A stretch of DNA of 9,286 nucleotides from Hydrogenophaga sp. (lineage in GTDB: Bacteria > Pseudomonadota > Gammaproteobacteria > Burkholderiales > Burkholderiaceae_C). The notes beneath the pieces are model-generated. The model ran no database searches. It was not told the DNA's origin and worked only from the letters and a program-made list of their open reading frames with translations. The position numbers and the translations under genes are program-made. Each line of letters opens with the position of its first letter. The stretch's first letter is position 1. The stretch lies in NCBI GenBank assembly GCA_020047875.1, contig JAIFNE010000123.1, forward strand, positions 1 to 9,286, given 5' to 3'. This document shows positions 7,381 to 9,286 of this stretch, piece after piece.

Positions 7381-7397
7381 GGACGCGCCTCGCGTCC
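7381..7397 (+). promoter_or_regulatory. Hairpin in the accD leader
   Basis: A perfect 7-bp stem GGACGCG / CGCGTCC with a CCT loop lies 7 bases before the accD Shine-Dalgarno. It is preceded by a short AT-rich block (GTTTTAATTTCTTC, 7364-7377), the only such block in the trpA-accD gap, which might supply a -10 element. No convincing -35 box is seen. There is no T-run after the stem, so it is not a typical terminator. Its role is unknown. Confidence 0.3.
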
Positions 7398-7404
7398 GCT
7401 CTCC

Positions 7405-7410
7405 AAGGAG
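7405..7410 (+). promoter_or_regulatory. Strong Shine-Dalgarno of accD
   Basis: AAGGAG, five bases before ATG 7416, is the best ribosome binding site in the window. It fixes the accD start and shows that the 5' end of the gene is intact despite the lesion downstream. Confidence 0.75.
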
Positions 7411-7415
7411 ACGCC

Positions 7416-8262
7416 ATGTCCTGGCTAGAAAAACTGCTCCCGCCCAAGATCACACCCACCAACCCGACCGAGCGCCGCAGCGTGCCTGAAGGTCTGTGGA
7501 TCAAGTGCCCAAGCTGCGAAGCGGTGCTCTACAAAACACTGCAGCCACCACCACCGCATCGGTGCGCGCCCGCGACTCAATGCCTTTCTCGACGCCGAGG
7601 GCCGCTACGAGCTGGCACAAGAGGTGCTGCCAGTGGACGCGCTGAAGTTCAAAGACAGCCGCAAGTACCCGGAGCGCCTGAAAGAAGCGCTGGAAACCAC
7701 CGGCGAGACCGACGCGCTGGTGGTCATGGGCGGCGCGGTGCAGGGCATGAGCGTGGTGGCCGCCTGCTTTGAATTCGATTTCATGGGCGGCTCCATGGGT
7801 TCGGTGGTAGGCGAGCGGTTTGTGCGCGGCGTGGAAGAAGCCATTGCACAGAAAGTGCCCTTCATCTGTTTCACCGCCACCGGCGGGGCCCGCATGCAGG
7901 AGGGCTTGCTCTCGCTGATGCAGATGGCCAAGACCAACGCGGCGCTGACCCGCCTGGCCAAGAAGCACCTGCCTTACATCAGCGTCCTGACCGATCCCAC
8001 CATGGGCGGCGTGAGCGCCGGTTTTGCGTTTTTGGGCGATGTGGTGATCGCCGAGCCCAAGGCGCTGATCGGCTTTGCGGGTCCGCGCGTGATCGAAAAC
8101 ACGGTCCGGGTGAAGCTACCCGAGGGCTTTCAGCGGGCCGAGTTTTTGCAGACCAAGGGCGCGCTCGACTTCATCTGCGACCGCCGAGAACTGCGCGCCA
8201 GCATCGCCAATTGCCTGGCCCTGCTCCAGCGCCAGAGCGCCGACGCGGTGGTTCCCGATTGA
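7416..8262 (+). pseudogene. accD: Acetyl-CoA carboxylase carboxyltransferase beta subunit, frame broken by a ~32-base deletion
   Basis: AccD with AccA moves the carboxyl group from biotin-BCCP to acetyl-CoA, the first step of fatty acid synthesis. The start MSWLEKLLPPK...VPEGLWIKCPSCEAVLYKT is typical and holds the first two zinc cysteines (Cys31, Cys34). After ACA 7536-7538 the original frame becomes non-AccD sequence and stops at 7772. One base later (TGC 7540) the AccD sequence resumes in the +1 frame as CSHHHRIGAR. It continues to TGA 8260-8262 with FMGGSMGSVVGERFVRG, TATGGARMQEG and DPTMGGVSAGFAF intact. Against E. coli AccD, the 11 residues between Thr and the fourth zinc cysteine (the stretch ELERNLEVCPK there) are absent. 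That is 33 bases replaced by one, so the third zinc cysteine is lost. Everything else looks well preserved. A sequence or assembly error is at least as likely as a real mutation, because accD is normally essential and single-copy. Confidence 0.88.
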
Positions 8263-8942
8263 GCCACGCCACCGAGTCGGCGACGCCGCTGACCCTGTCC
8301 CAGCTGCCCCTGTTCCCGCTGCAAACCGTGTTGTTCCCCGGTGGCTGGATGCCGCTGCGGATCTTCGAGGTGCGCTACCTCGACATGATCAGCCGCTGCC
8401 ACAAAGCCGGTGCGCCGTTCGGTATCGTCTGCCTGTCCAAGGGCAGCGAGGTGCGGCGCATCGACCCCGCGGCGCCGCCCAGTGGCGACGCATTTGCCCG
8501 CGAGGTGTTCTTCCCGATCGGCACGCTGGCCCACATTGAACGGCTGGAGCGGCCACAGCCCGGCCTGCTGATGATCCACTGCCGTGGGCTGCAGCGCTTT
8601 CAGATTGAGGCCAGCCACCAGCTGACCCACGGCCTGTGGGTGGCCGATGTCAGCCTGCAGCCGCCGGACGTGGTGGTGCCGGTGCCAGACGATCTGCTCA
8701 GCACCCGCAGCGCCCTGCAGCGCCTGCTCGCCAACCTGCAGGAGCGCGAACCCACTGGCCTGTCCGATCTGCCGCTGCAGCCGCCCTACCAGTGGGACGA
8801 CAGCGGCTGGGTCGCCAACCGCTGGGTTGAGCTGCTGCCGGCGCTACCGGAAATCAAGCAGCGGCTGATGATGTTGGACAACCCGCTGCTGCGTCTGGAG
8901 CTGGTGTCGGATCTGCTGGACCAGATGGGCGTGGAGCGGTGA
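8259..8942 (+). CDS. LON substrate-binding-domain protein (Lon N-domain-like, no protease domain)
   Basis: Cytoplasmic protein of 227 residues resembling the N-terminal substrate-binding domain of Lon protease, standing alone without ATPase or peptidase parts. Diagnostic features are LPLFPLQTVLFPGGWMPLRIFEVRYLDM near the start, then FGIVCLSKGSE, IGTLAHIERLE, RGLQRFQIE and a helical C-terminal half ending KQRLMMLDNPLLRLELVSDLL. Such stand-alone domains are common in proteobacteria, but their function is not established. The start is inferred to be TTG 8259, which overlaps the accD stop as TTGA, with GGTGG at 8247-8251 as a possible Shine-Dalgarno. An in-frame TTG at 8211 would extend into accD with low-complexity residues. 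The first internal ATG falls at 8348, after the FPLQTVLFPGG motif, and would cut off the domain start. The overlap suggests coupling to accD translation. Confidence 0.82.
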   Translation: MSHATESATPLTLSQLPLFPLQTVLFPGGWMPLRIFEVRYLDMISRCHKAGAPFGIVCLSKGSEVRRIDPAAPPSGDAFAREVFFPIGTLAHIERLERPQPGLLMIHCRGLQRFQIEASHQLTHGLWVADVSLQPPDVVVPVPDDLLSTRSALQRLLANLQEREPTGLSDLPLQPPYQWDDSGWVANRWVELLPALPEIKQRLMMLDNPLLRLELVSDLLDQMGVER

Positions 8943-8948
8943 GGTAGA

Positions 8949-9136
8949 GCCCCCACGCTCCGCCGCTGCGCGGGTCGCTGCCCCCCAAGGGGGGTGGGCC
9001 TGCCTTGGGGCGGCCCGGCGGCTGGCCCGTAGCCCCCACGCTCCCGCGCTGCGCGACGTCCGCTGCCCCCCAGGGGGCTGGGCCTGCCTTGGGGCGGCCC
9101 GGCGGCTGGCCCGTCGCCCCCACGCTACCCCGCTGC
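8949..9136. repeat. 83-84 bp GC-rich tandem repeat, about 2.3 copies
   Basis: Copies start with GCCCCCACGCT at 8949, 9032 and 9116 (periods 83 and 84). Each full copy contains a C-run/G-run palindrome (for example CCCCCC AA GGGGGG at 8981-8994), GGGCCTGCCTTGGGGCGGCC and CGGCGGCTGGCCC. The third copy stops after about 21 bases, four bases before the stop codon of the minus-strand gene. The first and second copies differ mainly between the CACGCT block and the C-run; their second halves are nearly identical. I recognise the unit as a type often seen between genes of Comamonadaceae. Its place between convergent genes and its strong hairpins fit a bidirectional terminator or transcript-end role. 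The stretch has no real gene. Confidence 0.85.
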
Positions 9137-9139
9137 ACC

Positions 9140-9286
9140 TCAGGGCAGCAACGACAGGGCGTGCATGTAGCGCTCGCTCACCATCAGCTCGTCCCAGGGC
9201 ATGGCGGTGCCCGCTGGCAGCAAGCCCAGGCGCCGCGCTTCGCTGGCTGCGCTGGGTCGCCAGTTGCCCTGAAGGGCAGCGCGCGA
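9140..9286 (-). CDS. C-terminal end of an unidentified minus-strand gene (5' part outside window)
   Basis: Reading the minus strand from the right edge gives 48 residues ending at a TGA whose complement is 9140-9142. The frame starts SRAALQGNWRPSAASEARRL, continues GLLPAGTAMPWDELMVSERY and ends MHALSLLP. The composition looks like a real, soluble protein end, with helix-forming Ala, Arg, Glu and Leu and a conserved-looking PWDELMVSERYMHAL. The frame stays open to the window edge. I do not recognise the family. It converges on the LON-domain gene, with the tandem repeat between them. Confidence 0.6.
   Translation of the reverse strand, partial: SRAALQGNWRPSAASEARRLGLLPAGTAMPWDELMVSERYMHALSLLP

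Noticed and set aside
7530..7545. Programmed +1 ribosomal frameshift in accD
   Set aside because: A frameshift would not restore the 11 missing residues or the third zinc cysteine, no known shift signal is visible, and AccD is not known to use one. Deletion or sequence error fits better.
8949..9136. Possible CRISPR array
   Set aside because: The repeats are directly adjacent with no unique spacers of regular size, and the whole 83-84 bp unit is repeated. No cas genes are present.
8854..9138. 94-residue minus-strand open frame with repeated GQPPGRPKAGP units
   Set aside because: It is translation of the tandem intergenic repeat plus the antisense of the LON-domain gene; the apparent peptide repeat comes only from the DNA repeat.

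Overview
The window is high-GC DNA with the gene order asd (3' end), fimV, truA, trpF, trpB, trpA, accD and a LON-domain gene. From memory of family sequences, this order and the protein sequences point to a betaproteobacterium of order Burkholderiales, most likely family Comamonadaceae (Hydrogenophaga/Acidovorax-like). The genus cannot be fixed by eye. All genes lie on the plus strand except a 3' fragment entering from the right edge on the minus strand.

Layout. Bases 1-483 are the C-terminal 160 residues of aspartate-semialdehyde dehydrogenase. A 180-base gap follows, with a GC hairpin and a good candidate sigma70 promoter. Next come fimV (664-3306, a large polar/pilus inner-membrane hub protein) and truA (tRNA pseudouridine synthase). 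The truA-trpF gap (4173-4442) has no gene but is packed with repeats: a 160-bp imperfect palindrome starting at the last base of the truA stop codon, then a short GC-rich repeat, then a small dispersed repeat. trpF, trpB and trpA form a compact tryptophan cluster with a 4-base trpB/trpA overlap. accD (acetyl-CoA carboxylase beta subunit) follows with its own strong Shine-Dalgarno, and a LON-domain gene overlaps the accD stop codon. The convergent gap at the right end holds about 2.3 tandem copies of an 83-84 bp GC-rich repeat.

The genes are core housekeeping: aspartate-family amino acid synthesis, tRNA modification, the last tryptophan steps, fatty acid synthesis, and an envelope/polarity protein. 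I see no phage, toxin, CRISPR or defence system. trpE, trpG, trpD and trpC are absent, as expected for the split trp layout of this group.

Two observations deserve a second look. First, accD as given is broken: about 32 bases are missing in the zinc ribbon, which removes one of its four zinc cysteines and shifts the frame. That is surprising for a normally essential gene, so it is either a sequence/assembly error or a real lesion. Second, the long palindrome after truA looks like a non-coding MITE-like element. I did not find a convincing undescribed multi-gene system here.
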